From assembly GCA_934402395.1 (NCBI GenBank), contig CAKRTQ010000014.1, positions 1 through 64,000 on the forward strand: 64,000 nucleotides of DNA, given 5' to 3'. Below are positions 34,857 to 43,686 of the stretch, piece after piece. The position numbers and the translations under genes were made by a program. Position 1 is the stretch's first letter, and each line of letters begins with the position of its first letter. Origin of the DNA: an uncultured Eubacteriales bacterium. GTDB taxonomy: Bacteria; Bacillota; Clostridia; Oscillospirales; CAG-272. The notes below the pieces were generated by a model, which saw only the letters and a list, made by a program, of their open reading frames with translations, searched no databases and was not told the origin of the DNA.

Positions 34857-36596
34857 ATGATCAAAAACGATACTTCATCCCGCGCCGTGATCGCCGCGCG
34901 GTGCGACATGGGCTTTTCCTCCCCGGACGGCGGCTTTACAATGGAAAATATGCGCGTTCTGCCGGACGGCTCGGCAGAGCTGCGGTGCGGCTTTGTTTAC
35001 AAATGCACGCTTCCCGCAGCACCGCGCACGGTGCTTGAGGGCAGCGGCGACGACGACGGAAAGCTTTACGCGGCGGCGGGAAACGGTCTTTACATCATCG
35101 ACCCCGACGCCGGAAGCTGCACGCGGCTTGCCACTCTCACGTCGTCGGGCGGAAAAGCATCGCTTTTCCGCTTCGGCGGCAGCATATACCTGCTTGACGG
35201 CGGCGAGCTTTGGCAGATTGAGGGCGGGACGCTCAAAGCGGCGGCGGGGTATATTCCCCTTTACGGGAAGGACTGGGACCCCGCAAGCTTCGGAAAGATA
35301 AACGAACCGGTCAATCTTCTCTCACACAAAATACGCATTCATTACCGCATTGACGAGCTCTCGCACCGGCTGCGCACAGGCATCAGGCTGGCATCGATCG
35401 ATTCGTTTGAGTACAACGGGCAGCAAGAGCTGCCCGGTGGCGCGACCGGCTGGCAGCTCGGCAGCACGGGGCTTTACATCGATACCAACGGGCTAACTTC
35501 TAACAGCTCCGTCATCATCTGCGCAACGCTTGCCGACGATGCGGTGGACCGCTCTGCGCTTACATCCTGCGTTTCCGCAGCCGTGGCGGGGGACGGCGGC
35601 GCGGCGCGCATATGCTGCTACGGCGGCACCGATCCCGCAGCGGTGTTTTCATCGCTGCCGGTATCGGCATCGGCGCTCGACGAAGCACGGCGCGTATCGC
35701 AGGACTCGGGCAGTCTTTACTTTCCTGTTGACGGAAGAATGACCGTGGGCGACGGCGGCAGCCCGGTGACCGGAATAGAGCCATGCCGCGACAGTGCGCT
35801 GCTTTTTACGCCCGATGAGACCTACCGGATGTCATTCGGCAGCTCGCCGCTTCCCTCTCTCAAGCCATCGGGCTGTGGCGTCGGGCTTGCAGCCGGCAAC
35901 GCTGCCGCCGGATTTGCCCTCGGTGCGGCATTCCCGCGCGACGGCAGGATATACGTCTGCGATGCATTGGGGACTCCCACGGCGCTTCCGCCGGAGCTTA
36001 CCGGTAATTACACTGCCGGAGGCAGCGTCGCGTGCTATTGCCGCAGGCACGGCGAGGTATGGTTCTGCTCTCCCGATGACACGGCGGGCAGGCTTGCCGT
36101 AATAAACGTGCGCGGCGGGGCTGCGTCCGCCTCGGGACATATATCATTCTTCACCGGCGCGTACGCCGACGCTCTGTTTGCGCTCGGCGACCGCATGGGC
36201 TTTCTGCGCGGACGAGATGTTTATATGTTCGATCCCGCCGCCGGAGGCGACATTGAACCGAACGGCACCTCCGGCACAAAGGTCACGCCGATAACAGGGT
36301 ACATTGAATCTCCGTTTTTCGACTTTGGCAAGCCGTCAACGCGCAAGCGGCTGCAGTTTGCCGGAGTGGATGTGCGCGGCGGCGGTGCATATCTCACCGT
36401 GACCGCCGATTCGGGCAGAAGCGCCACAGCATTCTTTCATGATTCCGTGTGCGCCTCCGAGATACACAGCGGTGTACCCACATTTGCAGCCGCACGGATA
36501 AATACCGGCGTTTTTCACAGTCTGCGATATCGGGTGAGCGTCTCCGGCGCGGCGCGTCCTCGTGTTTTCGGCGTCAGTATGACCGTGCGCAGGTAA
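34857..36596 (+). CDS. phage structural protein, possible DNA-stabilisation/tail-hub
   Basis: A 579-residue beta-rich protein with no signal peptide. Repeated blade-like elements such as GDDDGKLYAAAGNGLYIID, GGSIYLLDGGELWQIEGGTL, DGRIYVCDALGTPTAL and GEVWFCSPDDTAGRLAVINV suggest a beta-propeller like P22 gp10 or T7 gp12 (tail hub/stabilisation). FTMENMRVLPDGSAELRCGF near the N-terminus is a common opening of such proteins. ATG 34857 has AAGAGGA five bases upstream; the ATG at 34812 has no site. Placement between terL and portal genes supports a virion role, but assignment is by architecture only. Confidence 0.55.
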   Translation: MIKNDTSSRAVIAARCDMGFSSPDGGFTMENMRVLPDGSAELRCGFVYKCTLPAAPRTVLEGSGDDDGKLYAAAGNGLYIIDPDAGSCTRLATLTSSGGKASLFRFGGSIYLLDGGELWQIEGGTLKAAAGYIPLYGKDWDPASFGKINEPVNLLSHKIRIHYRIDELSHRLRTGIRLASIDSFEYNGQQELPGGATGWQLGSTGLYIDTNGLTSNSSVIICATLADDAVDRSALTSCVSAAVAGDGGAARICCYGGTDPAAVFSSLPVSASALDEARRVSQDSGSLYFPVDGRMTVGDGGSPVTGIEPCRDSALLFTPDETYRMSFGSSPLPSLKPSGCGVGLAAGNAAAGFALGAAFPRDGRIYVCDALGTPTALPPELTGNYTAGGSVACYCRRHGEVWFCSPDDTAGRLAVINVRGGAASASGHISFFTGAYADALFALGDRMGFLRGRDVYMFDPAAGGDIEPNGTSGTKVTPITGYIESPFFDFGKPSTRKRLQFAGVDVRGGGAYLTVTADSGRSATAFFHDSVCASEIHSGVPTFAAARINTGVFHSLRYRVSVSGAARPRVFGVSMTVRR

Positions 36597-36634
36597 GCGG
36601 CTGATATTATCATATGAAAGGAACACGATCAAAA

Positions 36635-38173
36635 ATGAAAGTATTTCCGGAAACCGCCGCATGGCGGCAGTACGAAGCGGGACGCGAATACAAACGGCGT
36701 ATCGGTCTTTACGAAACGGTAAGGACCAACGAACGCTTTTACCGCGGCGAGCAATGGCGCGGCGCCGACGGCGGCGGTCTGCCGCGCCCGGTATTCAACA
36801 TCGTAAGGCGTATTGCGGATTACCTTATATGCAACATCGCCTCGGGCGACCTTACGGTGACCTACACGGACGAAAATCTGCCTTACGTTTCCGACCGAAA
36901 AAAGGCTGAGACGATAGCTGCGGGTGTTGACGCCTTCAACCGCAGCACGGCATACCGCTGGCAGCAGAGGCATATGAACAGCCTCATTTACCGTCTTATA
37001 TCCGATGCCGCCATAACCGGCGACGGCATTCTTTATTCGTGGTGGGATCCGGACGCGGAGGACGGCAGGGGCGGAATCGCCACCGGCACGGTGGACAACA
37101 CCAACCTGTTTGTGTCGGATGTGAACCGTGCAGATATTCAGAGCCAGGAATACCTTATCATCTCCTGCCGCGCCACGGTAAGCTCGCTCAGAAATGAGGC
37201 AAGGCGCTGCGGCGTTCCCGAAAGCGAGGTGGCAAAAATAATTCCCGACGGCGAGGGCGACGCCGCCGAGCTTGACTGCGACGGCAGTGAGAAGGCAACA
37301 TATCTCGTAAAATTCTGGCGCGAGGACGGCAGAGTCAGATTCGAAAAATCAACGCGCGGATGCATTATCCGCCGCGCCGACACACAGTGCAGGCTTTACC
37401 CGATATCTTATTTCAGCTGGTACCCTGCAAAGAACAGCTTTCACGGCACGTCTCCGGTAAGCTCGATGATACCGAATCAGAAATACATCAACCGTGCGTA
37501 TGCAATGGTGATGAAGCACATGACAGATTCGGCGTTTTCAAAGGTCATATACGACCGGACAAGGATACCGGAATGGTCTAACGAGGTCGGCGAGGCTATC
37601 GGCGCCGCCGGCGGCGGAAATATCGGAGATGCCGTTGCGGTCGTAGGCACCGGAAAGCTTGAGGACGGCTTTCTTGACCTTATCAACAATGCCGTTACCA
37701 CTACCAAGGAGTTAGCGGGCGCGACCGAGACCGCTCTCGGCAATATTGCGCCCAACAACGCAAGCGCAATCCTTGCGCTGCGCGAGGGAGCGACCGCCGC
37801 GCTGGAGCAGGTCAGATGCTCGCTGTACCGCTGCATTGAGGAGACGGCGGACATCTGGGCTGACATGAGCTGCGCATACAGTCCCGATATCTGCACAGCA
37901 CGCACCGCAGACGGTGTTTCCTGTATCGATTTTTCGCTGCTGCGCGGCTCTCTGCTCCATGCACGCGTTGAGATATCCGAATGCGCGAGATACTCGCTGT
38001 CGGTAACGCAGTCGGTGCTTGACAGACTGCTCGACTCGGGACACATCACCTTTAAAGAGTATCTCGAACGTCTGCCGGACGGGATACTGCCGGGCAAGGC
38101 AAAGCTTATGGATTCCCGCAAAAACGAAGAAGCGGCGGCAGGGACATCCGCCGCAGAAAAAGGAAGTGAGTAA
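36635..38173 (+). CDS. phage portal protein
   Basis: A 512-residue portal of the podovirus (P22-like) type, forming the dodecameric DNA channel at one capsid vertex. Evidence: RTNERFYRGEQWRG near the N-terminus, then PRPVFNIVRRIADYL, the central YPISYFSWYPAKNSFHGTSP with SMIPNQKYINRAYAM, and NIAPNNASAILALREGATAA, a block typical of these portals. ATG 36635 is chosen because GAAAGGAA lies upstream; the ATG at 36614 is inside that site. It follows the hub-like gene by 38 bases and precedes the scaffold-like gene by six. Confidence 0.85.
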   Translation: MKVFPETAAWRQYEAGREYKRRIGLYETVRTNERFYRGEQWRGADGGGLPRPVFNIVRRIADYLICNIASGDLTVTYTDENLPYVSDRKKAETIAAGVDAFNRSTAYRWQQRHMNSLIYRLISDAAITGDGILYSWWDPDAEDGRGGIATGTVDNTNLFVSDVNRADIQSQEYLIISCRATVSSLRNEARRCGVPESEVAKIIPDGEGDAAELDCDGSEKATYLVKFWREDGRVRFEKSTRGCIIRRADTQCRLYPISYFSWYPAKNSFHGTSPVSSMIPNQKYINRAYAMVMKHMTDSAFSKVIYDRTRIPEWSNEVGEAIGAAGGGNIGDAVAVVGTGKLEDGFLDLINNAVTTTKELAGATETALGNIAPNNASAILALREGATAALEQVRCSLYRCIEETADIWADMSCAYSPDICTARTADGVSCIDFSLLRGSLLHARVEISECARYSLSVTQSVLDRLLDSGHITFKEYLERLPDGILPGKAKLMDSRKNEEAAAGTSAAEKGSE

Positions 38174-38179
38174 AAAACA

Positions 38180-38515
38180 ATGACAGATGAGATCAAAAAC
38201 ACGGGCGTCGAAGCCCTTTCCGCCGCGCCTCCGGAGCGTCCGGAGAACCGGGCGGCGCCGGAAAGCGAGGAAGCGGTGCTTCTGCGCAGTCTTTCCGAGC
38301 TCAGAGAGGAACTTGCGCGTATGCGCGATGAGCTCGGAACGGTCCGCACCGCATCCGAAGCAAGCCGCGCCCCGCGCGCCCCGGTCCCGTCCGCCGGCGG
38401 TCTTACCGGCGCCGACGATTCCCTTTTCTCGCCCTCCGAGGTGCGTGCAATGAGCCGTGCCGAGGTCAGGGCAAATCTTGACCGCATACGCGAATCAATG
38501 CGTCACTGGAGCTGA
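38180..38515 (+). CDS. small scaffold-like head protein
   Basis: A 111-residue hydrophilic protein: acidic N-terminus, a heptad-rich helix LLRSLSELREELARMRDELG (about residues 34-55), a Pro/Ala linker, and a conserved-looking C-terminal helix LFSPSEVRAMSRAEVRANLD ending RESMRHWS. A coiled coil plus short basic helix just before the coat gene is the usual form and position of a scaffolding protein, here much shorter than P22 gp8. Six bases separate it from the portal gene. Confidence 0.6.
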   Translation: MTDEIKNTGVEALSAAPPERPENRAAPESEEAVLLRSLSELREELARMRDELGTVRTASEASRAPRAPVPSAGGLTGADDSLFSPSEVRAMSRAEVRANLDRIRESMRHWS

Positions 38516-38570
38516 AAAGCCTTATGCCGCATTGCAAAAATAAAAATCAAAAAGCGAAAGGATCTTAAAA

Positions 38571-39413
38571 ATGGCTATTTCAAACTTTATTTCTACCGTA
38601 TGGAGCGAGAGCCTGCTCGGTGCGTTCTCCGAAAAGTACATCGGCGTTGCAAACTGCAACCGCGAATTTGAAGGCGACATCCGAAACCGCGGCGACCGCG
38701 TAAAAATTTGCGGCGTCGGACCCGTTACCGTTTTCAATTACACCAAAAACACCGATTTTTCTTCCGGTGCCGAGACCCTCTCCGACTCCGAAAAAACTCT
38801 TGTCATCGATCAGGCGAAGGCTTTCAACTTTCAGATAGACGACGTTGACCTTGCGCAATCAAATCCCCGCCTCATGAACGAGGCTATGCGCACTGCTGCC
38901 GCCGCGCTTGCCTCCGCCGCCGACAAGTATGTTTATTCGCTTTATTCCGATGCGGGTGCGACCGTGAAGAATTCAGCAGCCACCGCATCGAATATTCTCG
39001 ATACGATAATTGACGCCCGCACCAAGCTCCTCGAAAAGAATGTTACCGATCCCGGCGACATTGTGATTGAAGTCTCCCCCGCCGTTGCCTCTCTTATTTT
39101 CAAGGGCAAGCTTGCCTATGTCGGCGATGAGATCCTTGAGAGCGGATGCATCGGAAATGTTGCCGGCTGCCGCGTTTACGTTTCCAACAACATAGCCGCA
39201 GCTACCGACTCCACCGACAAAAAAAGCTACTGCAAGTGCATTGCCCGTTCAAAGCGCGCCATAGCATTTGCAGAGCAGCTCAGCGAGGTCGATGCATACC
39301 GCCCCGAAAAACGCTTTGCCGATGCGGTGAAGGGTCTGCATCTTTACGGCGCAAAGGTCGTATACCCGAATGAGATGGTACTGCTCGACATCAGCGTTTC
39401 CGCGGGAGCGTGA
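38571..39413 (+). CDS. phage major coat protein (P22-like)
   Basis: A 280-residue capsid protein. The opening MAISNFISTVWSESLLGAFS, then GVANCNREFEGDIRNRGDRV, FQIDDVDLAQ and EAMRTAAAALASAADKYVYS, is characteristic of HK97-fold coat proteins of podovirus/Clostridial prophages (P22 coat-like family). The C-terminal part contains GCRVYVSNNI and AYRPEKRFADAVKGLHLYGA, again typical. GAAAGGATC precedes the ATG. Codons are strongly biased toward common ones, as for a highly made protein. Length is shorter than P22 coat (430), implying absence of the insertion domain. Confidence 0.88.
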   Translation: MAISNFISTVWSESLLGAFSEKYIGVANCNREFEGDIRNRGDRVKICGVGPVTVFNYTKNTDFSSGAETLSDSEKTLVIDQAKAFNFQIDDVDLAQSNPRLMNEAMRTAAAALASAADKYVYSLYSDAGATVKNSAATASNILDTIIDARTKLLEKNVTDPGDIVIEVSPAVASLIFKGKLAYVGDEILESGCIGNVAGCRVYVSNNIAAATDSTDKKSYCKCIARSKRAIAFAEQLSEVDAYRPEKRFADAVKGLHLYGAKVVYPNEMVLLDISVSAGA

Positions 39414-39419
39414 TAACGC

Positions 39420-39833
39420 ATGACCTGCCGAAAAATATTTACCTGCGCGCGCAAGCTGCTCGCCGAGCCGGGGACATCCTCCCCCTGCTCGGGCAGCGCG
39501 ACGGCTGCCGATGAATTTGAGGACCGCGCCCCGTACATTCTCGCCGCGGCGGTATCGGAGATGGGGGATTCGGACGACGAATACCGACGCTCGAACAGGC
39601 TCGCGCCGAGGCTTCCGTCATGCGGCATTCTCATCCGGCTCGACGATGACTTTCCCCTTTCCGCGCGCTTCGCGCATCCGGCGGCATATTATCTTGCCGC
39701 TATGCTTGCGGCGGATGAGAACCCGGAGCTTTCGGAAACACTCTTCGACCGCTTTTCGGACGCAATGGCGACAATACGCGCCTCGCTTCCGGCAATAAAA
39801 GGATCGACTGTGAACGTTTATCCGGAAGAATAA
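39420..39833 (+). CDS. head-tail connector/DNA-completion-like protein
   Basis: A 137-residue protein immediately after the coat gene. It has a mixed helical pattern (ICARKLLAEPG-like start, APYILAAAVSEMGDSDDEY, PAAYYLAAMLAADENPELSE, FDRFSDAMATIRASL) seen in small connector or gp4-type completion proteins. I recognise it by position and helix pattern only. It is the last gene of the cassette; a strong symmetrical hairpin follows and then host metabolic genes in the opposite direction. Confidence 0.55.
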   Translation: MTCRKIFTCARKLLAEPGTSSPCSGSATAADEFEDRAPYILAAAVSEMGDSDDEYRRSNRLAPRLPSCGILIRLDDDFPLSARFAHPAAYYLAAMLAADENPELSETLFDRFSDAMATIRASLPAIKGSTVNVYPEE

Positions 39834-39875
39834 CAGCCGCCCTCCCGCTGCCGTAAGGCAGCGGGAGGGCGGCTG
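39834..39875. terminator. hairpin closing the capsid cassette
   Basis: Perfect 19-bp arms (CAGCCGCCCTCCCGCTGCC, 39834-39852, and its complement, 39857-39875) around GTAA, between convergent genes. Confidence 0.75.
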
Positions 39876-39900
39876 TATGCTATTGTAATTATGCGTTTTA

Positions 39901-40869
39901 TTACGCCCAGCTCATCGTGCGGGGCTTATCCTCGGTCATTACGATGGGCTTTAAGAACTCAACAGCCTTGCGCAGACCCTCGTCTATGGTCATAACGCTG
40001 TCCTCATGCTCGATGGAGAGCACGCGGTCGTAGCCGCAGAGACGCAGATTGGAGACGAAATCTCTCCAATATCCCTCGCCGTTGCCGAATCCCACGGTGC
40101 GGAAGACCCATGCGCGGTTCAGCTCATCGCTGTAATGCTTGGTGTCAAGCACGCCGATCTGCGCGGTGTTGTACTTGTCGATTTTGGTGTCCTTGGCGTG
40201 TACGTGATAGATAGCACCCTTGAGGTAGCGCACAGCAGCCACGGGATCGATGCCCTGCCAGATAAGGTGCGAGGGGTCAAAGTTCGCGCCCAGCACGGGA
40301 CCGACCTCGGCGCGGAGCTTGAGCATGGTCTCGGGATTGTAAACACAGAAACCGGGGTGCATTTCAAACGCAATATGCGTCACGCCGTGAGCCTCGGCAA
40401 ACGCGGCGGTCTTTTTCCAGTAAGGAATGAGCTTTTCGCTCCACTGCCAGTCAAGGATCTTAAGAAAATCATCCGGCCACGGGCAGGTGACCCAGTTGGG
40501 GTATTTTGAGCCTTCGCTGTCTCCGGGGCAGCCGGAGAAGCAGACTACCGTGTCGATGCCGAGCTTTTCGGCAAGTAGGACGGCATTTTTGAAGTCGGCG
40601 TCATACGCCGCGGCGGTTTTTGCATCGGGATGCAGCGGGTTGCCGTGTGCGGCAAGAGCGCAGATCTCGACATCATATTTTTTGAAAGTATCGACAAAAG
40701 CATTGAATTTTGCCTTGTCTGCAAGCAGCTCCTCGGGGTTGCAGTGAGCTTTCCCGGGATATCCGCCCGCGCCCATCTCGACGGTATGTACGCCGAGACC
40801 GGTGATTATGGACAGCGATTCCTCAAGGGTCTTCGCTGCGTAAAGGTTTTCAAGTACGCTGAGTTTCAT
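39901..40869 (-). CDS. sugar phosphate isomerase/epimerase (AP endonuclease 2 family)
   Basis: A 322-residue TIM-barrel protein of the xylose-isomerase-like family (PF01261). Signature elements: VHTVEMGAGGYPGKAHC, ICALAAHGNPLHPD, DTVVCFSGCPGD, IAFEMHPGFCVYNPE (metal-binding Glu and His), NFDPSHLIWQG, IYHVHAKDTKID and LSIEHEDSVM. Such enzymes interconvert sugars or inositols in the cytoplasm. AAAGGAA precedes the ATG. Downstream partner in a three-gene operon with a Gfo/Idh/MocA dehydrogenase, a combination typical of inositol or modified-sugar breakdown; the actual substrate is not evident. Confidence 0.85.
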   Translation of the reverse strand: MKLSVLENLYAAKTLEESLSIITGLGVHTVEMGAGGYPGKAHCNPEELLADKAKFNAFVDTFKKYDVEICALAAHGNPLHPDAKTAAAYDADFKNAVLLAEKLGIDTVVCFSGCPGDSEGSKYPNWVTCPWPDDFLKILDWQWSEKLIPYWKKTAAFAEAHGVTHIAFEMHPGFCVYNPETMLKLRAEVGPVLGANFDPSHLIWQGIDPVAAVRYLKGAIYHVHAKDTKIDKYNTAQIGVLDTKHYSDELNRAWVFRTVGFGNGEGYWRDFVSNLRLCGYDRVLSIEHEDSVMTIDEGLRKAVEFLKPIVMTEDKPRTMSWA

Positions 40870-40892
40870 TTTTATCTGTTCCTTTCCTGGAT

Positions 40893-41303
40893 TTATTTGA
40901 CCTCGTAAATATCCTCGCGGTTGCGGAGCGCCGCCATGATATTACGCATCTCCGCCAGCGCAGTCGCCTTATTTTCGTATTTTCCGACCCGCGTCTGCAT
41001 ATTGCCGCTCGAAACGCTTATTGCATACGGCTCCTCGCCTTTTTTTATGCGGTACGCCTGCGCGCGCACGAACGGAACGAGCTGCTTACCGTCCTGCGAC
41101 AGCACATACATGACCGCACCGCCGGAGCCCATATCCATATTCTGCACGGCATCCTCCACAGCATCCTGCACTGCGCCCTCCACCGCATCCTCTACCGCCT
41201 CATGCACGGCACTCTCAACGGTGTCCTCTATCGAATCGCAGAGATCGTCAAGCTTTTCGTTCAGCTCGTCAATGGCTTCCTTGATCTCGTTTATATCGCA
41301 CAT
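40893..41303 (-). CDS. acidic coiled-coil protein of unknown function
   Basis: A 136-residue protein with a strongly acidic heptad helix in the first ~55 residues (EIKEAIDELNEKLDDLCDSI, then repeated AVEDAVEGAVQDAVEDAVQ) and a small beta domain (AVMYVLSQDGKQLVPFVRAQ, EPYAISVSSG, TRVGKYENKATALAEMRNIM). The helical part predicts oligomerisation. GGAG precedes the ATG; it is 11 bases from the upstream dehydrogenase gene and 23 from the isomerase gene, so it is in the same operon. I do not recognise a family. Confidence 0.65.
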   Translation of the reverse strand: MCDINEIKEAIDELNEKLDDLCDSIEDTVESAVHEAVEDAVEGAVQDAVEDAVQNMDMGSGGAVMYVLSQDGKQLVPFVRAQAYRIKKGEEPYAISVSSGNMQTRVGKYENKATALAEMRNIMAALRNREDIYEVK

Positions 41304-41314
41304 TTCTCTTCTCC

Positions 41315-42403
41315 TTATTTATCGAAGCGGAAGATATCTCCCGTCTTTGCCGAGGTGTAAATGCCCTCAAGTATGCGGGTGACGACTATCGCCTGCTCGG
41401 GCAGCACGCAGGGATCGGTGTCGTTGACAACCGCGTTTATCCACTGGCGCGCCTCGCGCTCGGCGGGGCTTTCGCCCTTTACGCCGTCAAAATACGCGGC
41501 GCCCTTGGCGTTCATATCCGGCTTCATTACATATTGCAGATTCTGCCGCACGCCGTTGATGCGCACGCCGTCAAGCATATCCGCCCCGGCCTTTGTGCCG
41601 CATATCGTGGTTATAGCCTCGCGCGTGTCAAGCATATTGATCGCCCACGACGCCTCAAGATTGATCGTTGCGCCGTTTTCCATCACGACAAAGCCGAACG
41701 CGGAATCCTCAACGGTGAATTTAGACGCATCCCAGTTGCCCCATGCGTTGCCCTGCTCTTTTGTGTCGTTGAGCGCGTGATATGTAGTGCCTACGCAGTA
41801 TTTCGGCTTGTAGTTGTTCATAGTCCAGAGCGTAAGGTCGAGCGCGTGCGTGCCGATGTCGATAAGGGGACCGCCGCCCTGCTCGTATTCGTTGAGGAAC
41901 ACGCCCCATGTGGGCACGGCGCGGCGGCGCAGTGCGGTCGCCTTGGCATAGTAAATGTCGCCGAACGTTCCCGCGTCCGCCTCGTTTTTGATATATATCG
42001 CATCGTTGCGCTGGCGGCTCTGATAGCCTATCGTCAGCTTCTTGCCGGTGCGTGCGGCGGCGTCAAGCATCTTCTGCGCCTCGACGGAGTTGATAGCCAT
42101 AGGCTTTTCGCACATAACGTGCTTGCCCGCCTCAAGTGCATCAACGGTTATAAAGCTGTGGCTGCGGTTGGGCGTCAGCACGTGAACAACGTCTATCGAC
42201 TTGTCCTCAAGCAGCTTTTTATAGTCGGTGTAGACCGCGCAATCGGGCGTTCCGAACTTTTCGCGCGCTTTGAGAGCGCGGGACTCCACTATGTCGCAGA
42301 ACGCGACCATTTTTACGTTTTTCAGCTTTGCGAGGGCGGGCATATGCTTGCCGTTTGCTATTCCGCCGCATCCGATTATACCAATGCGTACTACATCATT
42401 CAT
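41315..42403 (-). CDS. Gfo/Idh/MocA-family oxidoreductase
   Basis: A 362-residue NAD(P)-dependent sugar/inositol dehydrogenase. Rossmann motif RIGIIGCGGIANGKHMPAL at the N-terminus, AFCDIVESRA, VVHVLTPNRSH, then the catalytic EKPMAI (E-K-P with lysine near residue 98) and GGGPLIDIGTHALDLTLW (Asp/His of the active site). Family members act on glucose-fructose, inositol and other cyclitols. First gene of the operon with the acidic protein and isomerase. It has a promoter on the minus strand with a palindromic site downstream (see the entry at 42449). Confidence 0.9.
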   Translation of the reverse strand: MNDVVRIGIIGCGGIANGKHMPALAKLKNVKMVAFCDIVESRALKAREKFGTPDCAVYTDYKKLLEDKSIDVVHVLTPNRSHSFITVDALEAGKHVMCEKPMAINSVEAQKMLDAAARTGKKLTIGYQSRQRNDAIYIKNEADAGTFGDIYYAKATALRRRAVPTWGVFLNEYEQGGGPLIDIGTHALDLTLWTMNNYKPKYCVGTTYHALNDTKEQGNAWGNWDASKFTVEDSAFGFVVMENGATINLEASWAINMLDTREAITTICGTKAGADMLDGVRINGVRQNLQYVMKPDMNAKGAAYFDGVKGESPAEREARQWINAVVNDTDPCVLPEQAIVVTRILEGIYTSAKTGDIFRFDK

Positions 42404-42448
42404 ATCAGACGTTTCCTTTCATTATCCGGTGGATGTCCCGGTATGTTA

Positions 42449-42504
42449 TGCAGATATGTCTGCACACCTGTATATATAATACAGCATGGCGGCGCGTTTT
42501 TCAA
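42449..42504 (-). promoter_or_regulatory. promoter and putative operator of the Gfo/Idh operon
   Basis: Minus strand TTGAAA (42504-42499), 17-bp spacer, TATTAT (42481-42476). Just past the start site lies a perfect dyad TGCAGA-TATG-TCTGCA (42449-42464), suited to a LacI/GntR-type repressor. A second dyad, CTGTATatatAATACAG, overlaps the -10. Confidence 0.55.
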
Positions 42505-42545
42505 GTCTTTTTTTGTTTTTTGATACTTTTTTTGCGCCGCCTTGA

Positions 42546-42574
42546 TTGCCCGGGCGGTCTTTTTGTGCTATAAT
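42546..42574 (+). promoter_or_regulatory. promoter of PHP gene
   Basis: TTGCCC (42546-42551), 17-bp spacer, TATAAT (42569-42574). The -35 is weak. Confidence 0.45.
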
Positions 42575-42611
42575 GTAGGCGAAAATAAAATCGAAAAGAG
42601 GTATCCTCTCA

Positions 42612-43487
42612 ATGTTCAAGGATATGTTCGGGGTCGACCGTCTGAAGATCGGGCTCCACATTCACACAACGCGCTCGGACGGCAGACGCACGCCGGACGA
42701 AGCTGCCGCGATATACCGCGAAGCCGGCTATGACGCCATAGCCATGACCGACCACTGGGCGTGGCACGGTGCCGGCGAGCTCGGCGGACTTACTCTCATC
42801 TCGGGCGCGGAATACAACATAGGCGGCTCGGATCCCTGCGACGGCGGCGTTTATCACATCGTTGCTCTCGGATGCGCCGAGGAACCCGAAATAACGCGCG
42901 ATATGGTCCCCGCAGAGATCGCCGGCGCCATCCACAAAGCGGGCGGGCTCGCCGTGCTCGCTCACCCGGCATGGTCGCTCAACGATCCGGCAACGGTCGC
43001 ACACGAGACATTTTTCGATGCGACCGAAATATACAACACGGTCTCCGGCGTACACGCCTCATTCCGTCCGGATTCCGGCGCTTTCTGCGATCTGCTCGCC
43101 TGCCGCGGCGTGACTTTTCCGCTGCTTGCCACCGATGATGCCCATTACTATGACGGAACCGATGCGGCGAGATCGTTCATATGCGCCTCCGCGCCGGACG
43201 GAGACATTATCGGCGCGATAAAGCGCGGCGATTTCTACGCCTCGCAGGGACCCGAAGTGCATCTGCAGCACGATGGCGACCGCTTTTACATCGACTGCAC
43301 GCCCGCCGAGACAATTGCTTTCATTACAAACACCGTATGGGCTGCGGGACGGGTCACGCGCGGTCACGGGCTTACACACGCCGAGTACACCGTGTCATCC
43401 GCAGACATGCGCCGCGACCGCTTTGTGCGCGCCGAAGTGACAGACGCCGACGGCAACCACGCGTGGAGCAACTATATCATGGTCTGA
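42612..43487 (+). CDS. PHP-domain phosphoesterase
   Basis: A 291-residue PHP-superfamily metal-dependent phosphoesterase. Motif I GLHIHTTRSDGRRTPDE (HxHxxxSDG-like), motif II AIAMTDHWAW, then LAVLAHPAWSL (His) and LLATDDAHYYDG (Asp-Asp-x-His) supply the usual metal ligands. A small C-terminal beta domain (from ETIAFITNTVWAAG) resembles the sandwich found in related cell-surface or 'PHP-associated' enzymes. No signal peptide. Substrate may be a phosphorylated sugar or nucleotide. GAAAAGAGG lies upstream of the ATG. Confidence 0.8.
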   Translation: MFKDMFGVDRLKIGLHIHTTRSDGRRTPDEAAAIYREAGYDAIAMTDHWAWHGAGELGGLTLISGAEYNIGGSDPCDGGVYHIVALGCAEEPEITRDMVPAEIAGAIHKAGGLAVLAHPAWSLNDPATVAHETFFDATEIYNTVSGVHASFRPDSGAFCDLLACRGVTFPLLATDDAHYYDGTDAARSFICASAPDGDIIGAIKRGDFYASQGPEVHLQHDGDRFYIDCTPAETIAFITNTVWAAGRVTRGHGLTHAEYTVSSADMRRDRFVRAEVTDADGNHAWSNYIMV

Positions 43488-43585
43488 GCAGCACCCGGCG
43501 CGGAATTGTTCATCACTGACATATTCGGGCGGGAAAAGAGATTGTTTTTTATTTAACAATTTGATTTTTATTTTGCATCTTCATC

Positions 43586-43614
43586 TTGCAAATCTCCGCA
43601 TATTGTGATATAAT
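43586..43614 (+). promoter_or_regulatory. promoter of dehydrogenase gene
   Basis: TTGCAA (43586-43591), 17-bp spacer, TATAAT (43609-43614), with an A/T-rich upstream stretch (43544-43580). Confidence 0.7.
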
Positions 43615-43686
43615 AGTATCGTATAGCGGTCAGGTGCAGCGCCTGCGCCGCAAGTCAAAATATTTTTTACTGGAAGGTATAAAATC

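Noticed and set aside
36614..36634. ATG at 36614 as the portal start
   Set aside because: It lies within the GAAAGGAA ribosome-binding site of the ATG at 36635 and has no site of its own.
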